DNA of 64,000 nt, from positions 1 to 64,000 of the forward strand of contig JAKSKX010000011.1 in assembly GCA_024401535.1 (NCBI GenBank). The letters run 5' to 3'. A program made the translations under genes and the position numbers. The DNA is from Paludibacteraceae bacterium (lineage in GTDB: Bacteria; Bacteroidota; Bacteroidia; Bacteroidales; Paludibacteraceae). The notes beneath the pieces were generated by a model. That model was not told the origin of the DNA and ran no database searches. It saw nothing but the letters and a program-made list of their open reading frames with translations. Position 1 is the first letter of the stretch; each line of letters opens with the position of its first letter. This document shows positions 7,557-15,891 of the stretch, in pieces.

Positions 7557-8477
7557 ATGAAGAGATTGCTTTTATTATTGTCGATTTGTTCGATAGTGTT
7601 CTTGAGCGGTTGCAATAAGCCAGTCAAGAAGGTTGAATGTGAGGCTGTAAAGGATACAGTCCCAGTGGACACTATTGTCAAGCCGGTCGTCCTTCCTAAA
7701 ATAACTCCCAAAGATACAGTAGTTGAGGCTCGTATAGAAATCATGAAAAGGGATACTTTGTCTTATGATTCGACTTTCTATCTTTTGCCATACGACTCGA
7801 TGGACAGATATTATACCTATGACATCAAGCTTGTTGTTCCTATGAGGATTCGTAATATGTACGCTGAGACTCGTAATGCTCTTGCTGATTCGATTCGCAG
7901 AACTGCGATAGAATTTGCTACATGGCGCAGACTGGATGATCACGTACTTGCAGGCAGAGGGTATTTTGGAGAGAGAGTTATGTCCTTCAAAGAGAAGTGC
8001 AGAAGCAGAGAAATCCAAGCTTTAAGAAAGCTGAATATCAAGTACTACAAGACAGACATCTATAGGTCCTTGATTATTAATGAAGATGCGAGACTGTTGT
8101 CTCAGTGCATGGTTGCAGAAGTCAAGGAGGCTGACAGACTGGTGCGAAACGATATTATTTTCGTAAACTGGGACAAAAGGTCCGGAAAAAGATTAGGATT
8201 GTTCGACATTATTGACCGCAATAAAACAGAGGATGTCAGAGAGTTGATCATTTCTGAGGGTATGAAGAAAGGTTTGATAGATACGACTTCAAGCAAAAGT
8301 ATGATACCTGAAGGAATAATTGTAAGCTCGTCTTTTATTCTCACAAGAGATACAATGTATTTCTCGTACCTTCCGTATGAATTAAATGAGGATCAGACAT
8401 ACATTCCTGTTTCTTTGGATTCTTTGGAAAAGTTCGCAAATCAGAAACATACCATTTGGGAACATATAAAAGATTAA
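7557..8477 (+). CDS. Putative lipoprotein, DUF3298-like
   Basis: Predicted lipoprotein of about 306 residues. The ATG at 7557 gives a clean signal MKRLLLLLSICSIVFLSGC with cysteine 19 as lipidation site; a TTG at 7551 would add two residues. The C-terminal half (LFDIIDRNKTEDVRELI, then GIIVSSSFILTRDTMYFSY) has the same layout as the C-terminal part of the preceding protein, so the pair are likely diverged paralogues of the DUF3298 type. No catalytic motif is seen. It is 15 bp downstream of the preceding gene and likely co-transcribed with it. Function unknown. Confidence 0.65.
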   Translation: MKRLLLLLSICSIVFLSGCNKPVKKVECEAVKDTVPVDTIVKPVVLPKITPKDTVVEARIEIMKRDTLSYDSTFYLLPYDSMDRYYTYDIKLVVPMRIRNMYAETRNALADSIRRTAIEFATWRRLDDHVLAGRGYFGERVMSFKEKCRSREIQALRKLNIKYYKTDIYRSLIINEDARLLSQCMVAEVKEADRLVRNDIIFVNWDKRSGKRLGLFDIIDRNKTEDVRELIISEGMKKGLIDTTSSKSMIPEGIIVSSSFILTRDTMYFSYLPYELNEDQTYIPVSLDSLEKFANQKHTIWEHIKD

Positions 8478-8506
8478 GAGTTATTACCCTATAATAATAT
8501 TTCAAG

Positions 8507-9133
8507 GTGGCTGATATTTCTATTATATTAAAATACTTTCCAAATCTTACAGACGAGCAGAAAAGACAATTTGAAGCTCTTTATGATTTGTATTTGGACT
8601 GGAATTCAAAAATCAATGTAATTTCCAGAAAAGACACGGAAAACCTTTATGAACACCATGTGCTTCACTCTCTTGGAATAGCGAAGTTCTATTCGTTCAA
8701 AGAAGGAGCGTCTGTTCTTGATATAGGTACAGGAGGAGGATTCCCGGCAATCCCTTTGGCTATTTTATTTCCAGAAGTCAAGTTTCATGCTATTGACGGA
8801 ATAGGCAAGAAAATCAGGGTTCTTAACGAGGTAGCTTCTGCAATCGGATTAAAGAACATTGTTGGTTCTCACCTTCGTGCTGAGGAGGACAAGGGACAGT
8901 ATGACTATGTAGTCAGTCGTGCCGTTATGCCAATGCCGGACCTTGTCAAACTTGCTCGTCCAAGGTTAAAGAAAGTTGCCAATGGTGCGTTGCCTGCAGG
9001 TGTTATTGCACTGAAAGGCGGAGATTTGTCAAGTGAATTAAAATGCTTTGGTAAGGTGGCTGAAGTGGTGGCATTGTCAGATTTCTTTGAAGAGGAGTTT
9101 TTCGAGACAAAGAATGTCGTTTTTGTTTGCTAA
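8507..9133 (+). CDS. rsmG: 16S rRNA (guanine527-N7)-methyltransferase RsmG
   Basis: SAM-dependent methyltransferase that modifies G527 of 16S rRNA. The 208-residue product has the usual N-terminal helices (FPNLTDEQKRQFEAL), the INVISRKD segment, then the SAM-binding loop VLDIGTGGGFPAIPLAI near residues 68-84 and the acidic end of strand 2 in FHAIDGIGKKIRVL. The YVVSRAV motif near residue 135 is also typical. The start is a GTG at 8507, which gives the family-typical length. It lies 29 bp after the lipoprotein gene and 12 bp before the kinase-like gene. Confidence 0.93.
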   Translation: MADISIILKYFPNLTDEQKRQFEALYDLYLDWNSKINVISRKDTENLYEHHVLHSLGIAKFYSFKEGASVLDIGTGGGFPAIPLAILFPEVKFHAIDGIGKKIRVLNEVASAIGLKNIVGSHLRAEEDKGQYDYVVSRAVMPMPDLVKLARPRLKKVANGALPAGVIALKGGDLSSELKCFGKVAEVVALSDFFEEEFFETKNVVFVC

Positions 9134-9145
9134 AGTGTTAGAGTT

Positions 9146-9982
9146 ATGTTAATAGCAGAAGGAGGAAGCACAAAACTTGATATCGTAATAGTCGGAAGCG
9201 ATGGGGAACTGAGAATGAAGTTCCCCGGAATAAATCCGTATTATCAGACCGCTGACGAGATGTATGACCTGTTAAAGGACACAGAACTTGCCAAATTTTC
9301 GGGCAGAGATGATGTCAAGGATGTGTTCTATTACGGTGCAGGTGTGGCTAACCAGGCAAAGAGAGATGTAATTATCTCTTTGTTCAAGCGTCTTTTGAAG
9401 AGTGAAAGGGTTTGTGCCGAAAGTGATCTGCTTGCTGCAGCAAGAGGTTCTCTTGGTCATAACAGCGGAGTTATTGCAATTCTTGGAACCGGGGCCAATT
9501 CCGGACTGTATGACGGGGAGTATGTAGTAAGGAATGTTTCTTCTCTTGGTTTTATGTTAGGCGACGAGGGTAGTGGTGCATATCTTGGCAAGAGACTTGT
9601 TGCTGACGTGTTAAAGGGATTGCTTTCCTCGAAGATGACAGATGCTTTCTTTGACATGTTCAAGACGTCTCAGGAAGAGATTATGGATAGAGTTTATCAT
9701 GGAGATTTTCCTAACAGGTATCTTGCCTCGTTTGTCCCATTCTTGGCTTCAAACAGAGAGGATGCGCAGATAGGCAAATTGATACGTGATGCTTTCGATG
9801 AGTTTTTCAAGAGAAATATAGAACCATATCAAATACAAGGAGACAAGACTATCATGTTTGTAGGTGGTGTTGCCGAAGAATTTAGCGAGATGTTGGCAGA
9901 AGTGGCCGCTCGATATGGTTTCAAGATGTTAGGTGTATGTAAATCTCCATTGCAAGGTTTGATAGAGTATCATAAGGCTTGA
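9146..9982 (+). CDS. BadF/BadG/BcrA-type ATPase, N-acetylglucosamine kinase-like
   Basis: Actin-fold (ASKHA) sugar-kinase-like ATPase. The 278-residue protein begins with phosphate-1-type loop LIAEGGSTKLD, has the adenosine-side motif AILGTGANSGLYDG near residue 112-126, GDEGSGAYLGKRL near 138-150, and a late VGGVAE motif. It is close in size and motifs to N-acetylglucosamine or N-acetylmuramic acid kinases of Bacteroidetes, which recycle cell-wall sugars. The substrate is inferred from the family only. It is the last gene of the run beginning at 5061 and is followed by a strong terminator. Confidence 0.8.
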   Translation: MLIAEGGSTKLDIVIVGSDGELRMKFPGINPYYQTADEMYDLLKDTELAKFSGRDDVKDVFYYGAGVANQAKRDVIISLFKRLLKSERVCAESDLLAAARGSLGHNSGVIAILGTGANSGLYDGEYVVRNVSSLGFMLGDEGSGAYLGKRLVADVLKGLLSSKMTDAFFDMFKTSQEEIMDRVYHGDFPNRYLASFVPFLASNREDAQIGKLIRDAFDEFFKRNIEPYQIQGDKTIMFVGGVAEEFSEMLAEVAARYGFKMLGVCKSPLQGLIEYHKA

Positions 9983-10004
9983 CAACAGAATTGTGAATTT
10001 TTAT

Positions 10005-10047
10005 AGGCATCTCCGGTATTACTTATTATCGGAGGTGCCTGTTTTTT
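10005..10047 (+). terminator. Rho-independent terminator
   Basis: An 11-bp stem AGGCATCTCCG/CGGAGGTGCCT (one G-T pair) closes a 13-base loop and is followed by GTTTTTTG. It ends the transcription unit that includes rsmG and the BadF-type kinase. Confidence 0.85.
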
Positions 10048-10054
10048 GTAAAAG

Positions 10055-10085
10055 TTGTCATTGTCGCAATAAATGATTATTTTTG
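10055..10085 (+). promoter_or_regulatory. Putative promoter of vsr
   Basis: TTG at 10055-10057, a 20-base spacer, and TATTTTTG at 10078-10085 fit the Bacteroidetes -33/-7 pattern. The start codon of vsr is 22 bases farther on. Confidence 0.5.
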
Positions 10086-10107
10086 CCTCGAATAACTTGT
10101 AACTATC

Positions 10108-10659
10108 ATGCCAGATAAACTCACACCTCAGCAACGGCACAAGTGTATGTCTCGCATTCGGTCTAAGAATACTAAGCCCGAACTATTGGTGCGCAGATGG
10201 TTGTGGGCAGACGGATTCAGGTATAGGCTGTATGTCAGGAACCTGCCTGGAAGTCCGGACATTGTTTTCAAAAAGTACAAGATAGCTCTCTTTATTAACG
10301 GTTGTTTCTGGCATGGGCACAAAACGAATTATGAGTTTGGCAAGTCGAAATCAATAGATAGCAGTGAGTGCTGCAAGATCCCGAAATCAAGAACTGATTT
10401 TTGGATGCAGAAGATTTTGAGGAACAAGGAACGCGATGTGATAAACTACATTCAGTTGAAGAATGCTGGTTGGAATGTTCTTGTTGTGTGGGAGTGTCAG
10501 CTAAAGGGGAAAGAACAGCAGGCTCAGACATTAAAGGCTCTTTCCTATCAGATAAATTCAATAATTCTGAAGTCGTACAGCAAGCCTGAAAGCTATGATT
10601 TGAAGCCGGATTCTGACTATTTGGAAGTAGCAGAGGCGGACAAAAATTATGGCAGATAA
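10108..10659 (+). CDS. vsr: Very short patch repair (Vsr) endonuclease
   Basis: Nicks DNA 5' of T-G mismatches that arise from deamination of 5-methylcytosine, starting very-short-patch repair. The first 150 residues align with the Vsr family: LTPQQRHKCMSRIRSKNTKPE at the start with E25, the catalytic-site aspartate D51 in GSPDIVF, and H69/H71 in CFWHGHK, plus a late NAGWNVLVVWECQL. The tail of about 35 residues after that is not conserved. Vsr genes normally sit beside a DNA cytosine methyltransferase; none is present in the window, so this is an orphan here. It has its own promoter match and is transferred often between bacteria. Confidence 0.92.
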   Translation: MPDKLTPQQRHKCMSRIRSKNTKPELLVRRWLWADGFRYRLYVRNLPGSPDIVFKKYKIALFINGCFWHGHKTNYEFGKSKSIDSSECCKIPKSRTDFWMQKILRNKERDVINYIQLKNAGWNVLVVWECQLKGKEQQAQTLKALSYQINSIILKSYSKPESYDLKPDSDYLEVAEADKNYGR

Positions 10660-10881
10660 TTATGACAGCAGATAGCTTTTTCGTGAGTTTTGACGCCATT
10701 ATTCCCCGAAAAATTATCGCATTTGGCTATTTGACCATTAAAATTTCTGTTTGTTGAAAAAAAATGAATAAAAAATGCACAATTGATGATAATAAATAGT
10801 AACTTTACAACGAAAATTTTGTGAGTGAACAAATAGGACGATTATCATATAATAAACGGATAATAAAAGGAGGCGTAGAAT

Positions 10882-12825
10882 ATGGGCTATCTTCATTTTG
10901 ATAATTCATTGGTGCAGAATCTTGGGAAGGCACTCCTTATGGAGGATTTGTCTGCTTCAAGAACTGGAGCGTATAGATGTGGTACGATTTGCGGCTGTAA
11001 TACTAGAAAGTATCACGGCGAACTGATTGTACCTAATGATATTGAAGGTAAGTCTAATTTGGTGCTTGTTTCTACCCTTGACGAAACTTTGTTCCAACAT
11101 GGAGTAGGGTACAACATCGGCGTTCATGAGTATGGAGCTGGCAAGTGTATCCCCCAGGGACATAACTACATAAAGGAAGTAGAGGTAAACAAGGGTACTA
11201 AAACAATCCTAAGAATTGGAGGTGTTTTGCTTGAGAAGGTTAAACTCATGGCGCAAGATGCCGAGCAGATGATTGTTCGCTATAAAGTGTTGGATTCGCA
11301 TTCTCAGGCAATTTTGAAAGTAAATCCTTTGCTTTTGTTCCGTGATTGCTCAGAGTTGTGTACACAGAACAGTGTTGCCAATAGTGATGCCAAAAAGGTT
11401 GCTGGAGGATTTTCCGCTTGCCTCTACAAAGGATTTCCTACGCTATTTGTTCAGACTAATGTCGATTCTGTATTTGACAAGGATGTTCATTGGGTAAATG
11501 GTGTTCATTACTTCAACGAGAGTGACAGAGGTTATCACGATCGTGAAGATCTGCTTTCTGTAGGAAGTGTAGAGTTCCCGATAAGTTCAGGTGAATGTGT
11601 ATATTTGTCTCTTTCTACGTCTCTTTGCGACCAGAAAAGTATAGCTGCGAAGTTTGAGGAGACATATAGTAGTCTTGACGAGAAAAATGACTATTTGAGT
11701 GCATTGAAGTCAAGCGCAAAGAATCATATATTCAATAAAGGTAAGGAGACATTGTTGAAGTCTGCTTTCCCATGGAACAACAAAGTTGATGCCCGAGACA
11801 TGTTGATCTCTATTCCGGGTGTTACTTTGTATTCCGACAATGCTTCTGAGTTTGACACTTTGTTGAAGAGTATCGTTGCTGTAGTTGAGGCTCAGATGTC
11901 AGGTAAGAGTGTTAAAACCTTTATCTCAGGTGCTTCTGATCCGGATGTTATGTTGTGGTTGATTTGGGCAGTTCAGAAGGATGCTGAAGTAGAAGGAATA
12001 AAGAAAGCATGGAAGAAATATGGTACTTTGGTGAAGAACATCATTGACTACATTTCAAAGGATAAGCATGAGAATATCGAGGCAACAGAATCCGGTATGC
12101 TCTATATTCATGCCTGGCAGGTTGCCCAAACTTGGATGAATGCCAAGACTGCTATGGGTACTCCTGTAACGCCAAGAAGCGGTTTCGTCGTTGAGATCAA
12201 TGCTCTTTGGTACAATGCCTTGATGTTCGCCGTTGAGGCTATGAACGAGTGCAACGAAGGTGCAAAGGTGGATGTCTATGAAACTTTGGCAGAGAGGGTT
12301 GGTGAAGCTTTCTCTCATACATTCTGGAACGGAACTTATTTGCACGATTTTGTAGATGGAGACCATTATGAAATGTCTGTAAGACCAAATATGTTGTTTG
12401 CCGTATCTTTGAAGTATTCTCCTTTGGAATATTCCCAGAAGAAGGCTGTTGTTGATATGGCATCAAAGGAACTACTTACTTCTATGGGTATTCGTACGCT
12501 GAGTCCAAACAGCAATAATTTTCATGGCTGTTGTCAGGGTGGAGAGTTGAGCAGAGGATATGCTGCATTCCAAGGAAGTGCATATCCATGGTTAATGGGT
12601 GCCTTTGTTGAGGCTTATTTGAGAGTGTACAAGAAGAGCGGATTATTGTTTGTTGAATCATGCCTTGGAACCCTTCAAGGTGATATGTTCAACGGTACAC
12701 TTGGAACTTTCTCTGAATTGTATGATGCAATGCCAGCCCACAAGGGTAAGGAAGGAATGAGCAGCATAAAGAATATAGCTGAAGTGTTGAGAGCAGAGAA
12801 GTTGGTTGCAAATTACAAGGCATAA
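10882..12825 (+). CDS. Glycogen debranching enzyme (amylo-alpha-1,6-glucosidase)
   Basis: Removes alpha-1,6 branches from glycogen or related alpha-glucans. The N-terminal domain of about 230 residues (LVQNLGKALLMEDLSASRTGAY cut across residues 8-29, CGCNTRKYHGELI) is the bacterial debranching N-terminal domain; the C-terminal (alpha/alpha)6 domain from about residue 280 carries FISGASDPDVMLWLIWA, VTPRSGFVVEINALWYNA and ALSPNSNNFHG-type segments. The 647-residue length is normal. A strong ribosome site, AAAGGAGGCG, precedes the ATG. It heads a three-gene plus-strand cluster with a glycosyltransferase and a GH57 enzyme, an order common in Bacteroidales glycogen metabolism. Cytoplasmic. Confidence 0.92.
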   Translation: MGYLHFDNSLVQNLGKALLMEDLSASRTGAYRCGTICGCNTRKYHGELIVPNDIEGKSNLVLVSTLDETLFQHGVGYNIGVHEYGAGKCIPQGHNYIKEVEVNKGTKTILRIGGVLLEKVKLMAQDAEQMIVRYKVLDSHSQAILKVNPLLLFRDCSELCTQNSVANSDAKKVAGGFSACLYKGFPTLFVQTNVDSVFDKDVHWVNGVHYFNESDRGYHDREDLLSVGSVEFPISSGECVYLSLSTSLCDQKSIAAKFEETYSSLDEKNDYLSALKSSAKNHIFNKGKETLLKSAFPWNNKVDARDMLISIPGVTLYSDNASEFDTLLKSIVAVVEAQMSGKSVKTFISGASDPDVMLWLIWAVQKDAEVEGIKKAWKKYGTLVKNIIDYISKDKHENIEATESGMLYIHAWQVAQTWMNAKTAMGTPVTPRSGFVVEINALWYNALMFAVEAMNECNEGAKVDVYETLAERVGEAFSHTFWNGTYLHDFVDGDHYEMSVRPNMLFAVSLKYSPLEYSQKKAVVDMASKELLTSMGIRTLSPNSNNFHGCCQGGELSRGYAAFQGSAYPWLMGAFVEAYLRVYKKSGLLFVESCLGTLQGDMFNGTLGTFSELYDAMPAHKGKEGMSSIKNIAEVLRAEKLVANYKA

Positions 12826-12865
12826 AGGTTTTTTATTAAGGAACAACGAATAAACAGGGATAGAA

Positions 12866-14128
12866 ATGAAAGCATTGATGCTCGGTTGGGAGTTTCCACC
12901 TCACGTATTAGGTGGTTTGGCTACGGCAAGTTACGGCTTGATTAAAGGTATGTCGTTGCAGGGAGATATGGATATCACTTTGGTGCTTCCTAAACCTTGG
13001 GGCGATGAGGATCAGAGTTTCTTGAAAATTGTGGCCGCTAACAAAGTGCCTATTGTCTGGCAAGATCCTGACAAGAATTATCTTGAGCAGGAGCTAGAAG
13101 GACGCATGAGTGTCGAGGAATACTATCACCTTCGTAACTGTATCTGTGAGGATAACCACTATATAGGTACTAATGGTATCGGTTCTGTTGGATTCTCTGG
13201 ACGTTATCCTGACAATCTATTGGAGGAGATAAGAAACTATGTGGCTGTAGCTGGCGTTGTTGCTCGCTCACAGGAGTGGGATATCATACACGCTCATGAC
13301 TGGTTGACATACAATGCAGGAGTAAAGGCAAAGCAACTTACAGGAAAACCTCTAGTAATACATGTTCATGCTACTGATTTCGACCGTTCCCGAGGAAATG
13401 TAAACCCTACTGTTTATTCTATTGAGAAATGGGGTATGGATATGGCTGATCATATTATGGCAGTGTCAGAGATGACTCGTCAGACTGTGATCAACAAGTA
13501 TCATATAGATCCTCGCAAAGTCTCTACTGTTCATAATGCAGTAACACCTTTGAGCGATGAACTTGTAAACCTTCCTAATCAGAATCATACTGGCAACAAG
13601 ATAGTAACATTCCTTGGCCGAATAACAATGCAGAAAGGTCCTGAGTTTTTTGTTCAGGCTGCTAAACTCGTATTGGAGAAGACTCCTAATGTAAAGTTCG
13701 TTATGGCAGGAAGTGGCGACAAGATGGCTGAAATGGTTGATTTGGTTGCTGCTTATGGAATCGCAGACAGATTTCATTTTACAGGATTCTTGAAGGGTAA
13801 GCAGGTTTATGAAATGTTGAAGAGCTCTGACCTTTACATAATGCCTTCGGTAAGTGAGCCTTTTGGTATATCTCCGCTAGAGGCAATGCAGTGCGGTGTG
13901 CCGACTATAGTGTCAAAACAGAGTGGATGCGCAGAGATTTTGAATCATGCTATCAAGGTTGACTATTGGGATATAGATGCTATGTCCGACGCTATATATT
14001 CTGTGGTTACAAACGAGGCATTCGCTGCCCATTTGAAGGATGCTGGAAAGAAAGAGGTTGATGAGATAAAGTGGGAGTATGCAGGACAAAAGGTTAGGCG
14101 AGTATATGACCTTGTATTAGGAAAATAA
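12866..14128 (+). CDS. Glycosyltransferase family 4, glycogen/alpha-glucan synthase-like
   Basis: Retaining GT-B glycosyltransferase probably adding glucose to alpha-glucan. The N-terminal half starts MKALMLGWEFPPHVLGGLAT, with the glycine-rich acceptor loop of glycogen synthases, and contains IIHAHDWLTYNAG and HVHATDFDRSRG. The C-terminal donor domain shows FLGRITMQKGPEFFV, FVMAGSGDKM and the E-x7-E motif VSEPFGISPLEAMQCG near residue 330. Length 420 aa. It lies 40 bp after the debranching enzyme and 24 bp before the GH57 gene, so it is very likely co-transcribed. Some close family members are annotated simply as GT4, so donor and product are inferred from context. Confidence 0.87.
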   Translation: MKALMLGWEFPPHVLGGLATASYGLIKGMSLQGDMDITLVLPKPWGDEDQSFLKIVAANKVPIVWQDPDKNYLEQELEGRMSVEEYYHLRNCICEDNHYIGTNGIGSVGFSGRYPDNLLEEIRNYVAVAGVVARSQEWDIIHAHDWLTYNAGVKAKQLTGKPLVIHVHATDFDRSRGNVNPTVYSIEKWGMDMADHIMAVSEMTRQTVINKYHIDPRKVSTVHNAVTPLSDELVNLPNQNHTGNKIVTFLGRITMQKGPEFFVQAAKLVLEKTPNVKFVMAGSGDKMAEMVDLVAAYGIADRFHFTGFLKGKQVYEMLKSSDLYIMPSVSEPFGISPLEAMQCGVPTIVSKQSGCAEILNHAIKVDYWDIDAMSDAIYSVVTNEAFAAHLKDAGKKEVDEIKWEYAGQKVRRVYDLVLGK

Positions 14129-14152
14129 GAAACGATAAAAATATGGTATGTT

Positions 14153-15523
14153 ATGAAAACAATATGTTTTTACTTTCAGATACACCAGCCATACAGGTTG
14201 AAAAGATATAGATTCTTTGATATTGGAGCAGATCACTACTACTACGATGACGCAAAGAATCAGGAAATTTTGGTTCGTATTGCGAGAAACAGCTACTTGC
14301 CAGCTAACGAAACAATTCTTTCCCTAATAAAGAAGACTAAGGGTGCGTTTAAGGTTGCATATTCAATCTCAGGACTTGCTCTTGAGTCTTTGGAGCAGTT
14401 CTGTCCCGAGGTTATAGATTCTTTTAAGGAGTTGGCAAAGACAGGATGTGTGGAGTTCCTCGGAGAAACTTACGCCCATTCTTTCGCCGCTTTGAAGAAA
14501 GAGAGCAACGAATTCGAGTTACAAGTAAAGGAGCATTCTGATAAGATTCAGGCATTATTCGGACAGAAGCCTACAGTGTTCCGAGGTACAGAGTTGTTGT
14601 ATTCGGATGATATGGCAGAGAGAATTCTTTCTCTAGGTTTCAAAGGCGCTGTTACTGAGGGGTGTCCAAGTGTACTTGATGGTTGGAGAAGCCCCGACTA
14701 CGTATATTGTTCAGGAGCAAACCAAAGACTAAAGTTGCTATTAAAAAATAATGGTATCAGCCGTGATATTGCGCATAAGTTCTCTGATTGGAATTGGGAC
14801 CAGTTCCCGTTGACTGCTGAGAAGTTGATGAGTTGGATATCTGATAACAAGCAGGAGCAGGTAGTAAATATTTTTATGAACTATGAGGTGCTTGGAGAAA
14901 TTCAAAAGGCTGAATCTGGTATTTTTGAGTTTTTGAAAGCTCTTCCAGAGCAGGCTAAAGCAAATGGTATTGCTTTTGGTACTCCAAGTGAGGTTATGGA
15001 CGCAAACAGACCTGTAGATACAATCTCTGTGCCATATCCAATCACATGGGCTAGCGAGAACGATTTGTCCCCTTGGTTCGGTAATGCAATACAGGATGAG
15101 GCATATAATCGTTTGTTTAGTATAGCTGAGAGGGTTCGTTTGACTCGTGATAAGTCGTTGCTTCATGACTTCTATAAGTTGCAGTCTTCTGATCATTTGT
15201 ACTATATGAGTACTTCTCATTACAACCAGTTCTTCTGTCCATACGATTCTCCATACGATGCATTTATCAACTATATGAACGTCGCATCTGATTTTATGCA
15301 GAGGGTAGAGAGTCGCTTCCCTAAGAATACAAGTACCGAGGAGTTGAATGCTTTGGTCCAGACTATAGTTAACTTGGAGAAGCAAGTTGAAGAGTTGAAG
15401 GGCGGTGCTAAGCCTAAAGCAGAAAAGAAGTCTGTTGCTCCTAAGACTGAGGTAAAGGCAGAGAAGCCAGCTGCAGAAACTAAGAAGAAAGTTACATCTT
15501 CAAGAAAAAAGAAAGCAGAGTAA
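14153..15523 (+). CDS. Glycoside hydrolase family 57 protein
   Basis: GH57 enzyme, a family of alpha-amylases, 4-alpha-glucanotransferases and branching enzymes acting on glycogen or starch in the cytoplasm. It begins with the typical YFQIHQPYRLKRYRFF, then FLGETYAHSFAAL near residue 105, GTELLYSDDMAERIL near 145 and DWNWDQFPLTAEKL near 205. A coiled-coil of about residues 385-415 is followed by a low-complexity Lys/Ala/Glu tail of about 45 residues (AEKKSVAPKTEVKAEKPA) ending in KKKAE, which is not part of the catalytic fold. It is the last gene of the glycogen cluster and is followed by a strong terminator. Confidence 0.9.
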   Translation: MKTICFYFQIHQPYRLKRYRFFDIGADHYYYDDAKNQEILVRIARNSYLPANETILSLIKKTKGAFKVAYSISGLALESLEQFCPEVIDSFKELAKTGCVEFLGETYAHSFAALKKESNEFELQVKEHSDKIQALFGQKPTVFRGTELLYSDDMAERILSLGFKGAVTEGCPSVLDGWRSPDYVYCSGANQRLKLLLKNNGISRDIAHKFSDWNWDQFPLTAEKLMSWISDNKQEQVVNIFMNYEVLGEIQKAESGIFEFLKALPEQAKANGIAFGTPSEVMDANRPVDTISVPYPITWASENDLSPWFGNAIQDEAYNRLFSIAERVRLTRDKSLLHDFYKLQSSDHLYYMSTSHYNQFFCPYDSPYDAFINYMNVASDFMQRVESRFPKNTSTEELNALVQTIVNLEKQVEELKGGAKPKAEKKSVAPKTEVKAEKPAAETKKKVTSSRKKKAE

Positions 15524-15543
15524 ATTTTCTTAGCATAGGTGAA

Positions 15544-15578
15544 AATAAGGAAGAATAAACTTCTTCCTTATTTTTTTT
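15544..15578 (+). terminator. Terminator of the glycogen cluster
   Basis: A perfect 12-bp stem AATAAGGAAGAA/TTCTTCCTTATT with a 5-base loop, followed by eight T. It ends the debranching-GT4-GH57 transcript. Confidence 0.9.
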
Positions 15579-15709
15579 GTATAAAAAATGCCAAGTGCCG
15601 TGTTATTTGAATTGTGGGCATATCAATGCGGGCTAGTTATTTTGTTGAACTTAGATAATGTAAACTGGCAAGCAAAATTCATTCATATTTAAAGTGTAGG
15701 AAAAAAGGA

Positions 15710-15745
15710 AATCAGGTGTAGTTGTTTGTTAAACTACACCTGATT
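15710..15745 (-). terminator. Terminator downstream of the GH8 gene
   Basis: A perfect 14-bp inverted repeat with arms 15710-15723 and 15732-15745. On the minus strand it is followed by TTCCTTTTTTCC, so it probably ends transcription of the GH8 gene about 150 bases after its stop; it may act in both directions. Nothing else is seen in 15579-15891. Confidence 0.7.
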
Positions 15746-15891
15746 CCTTTTATGCGTGAATTTCAAAGAAGAACAGCCCTGCTCTTAATCTTCAAATTGA
15801 CTTTGCCTTTTTGTAGAACTGTTTGAAATTCTATGCTTTTGCCTGTGAGAAATGAAAATTGTTATGCCTTTTTCTTTCTATTAGGTTAGCA

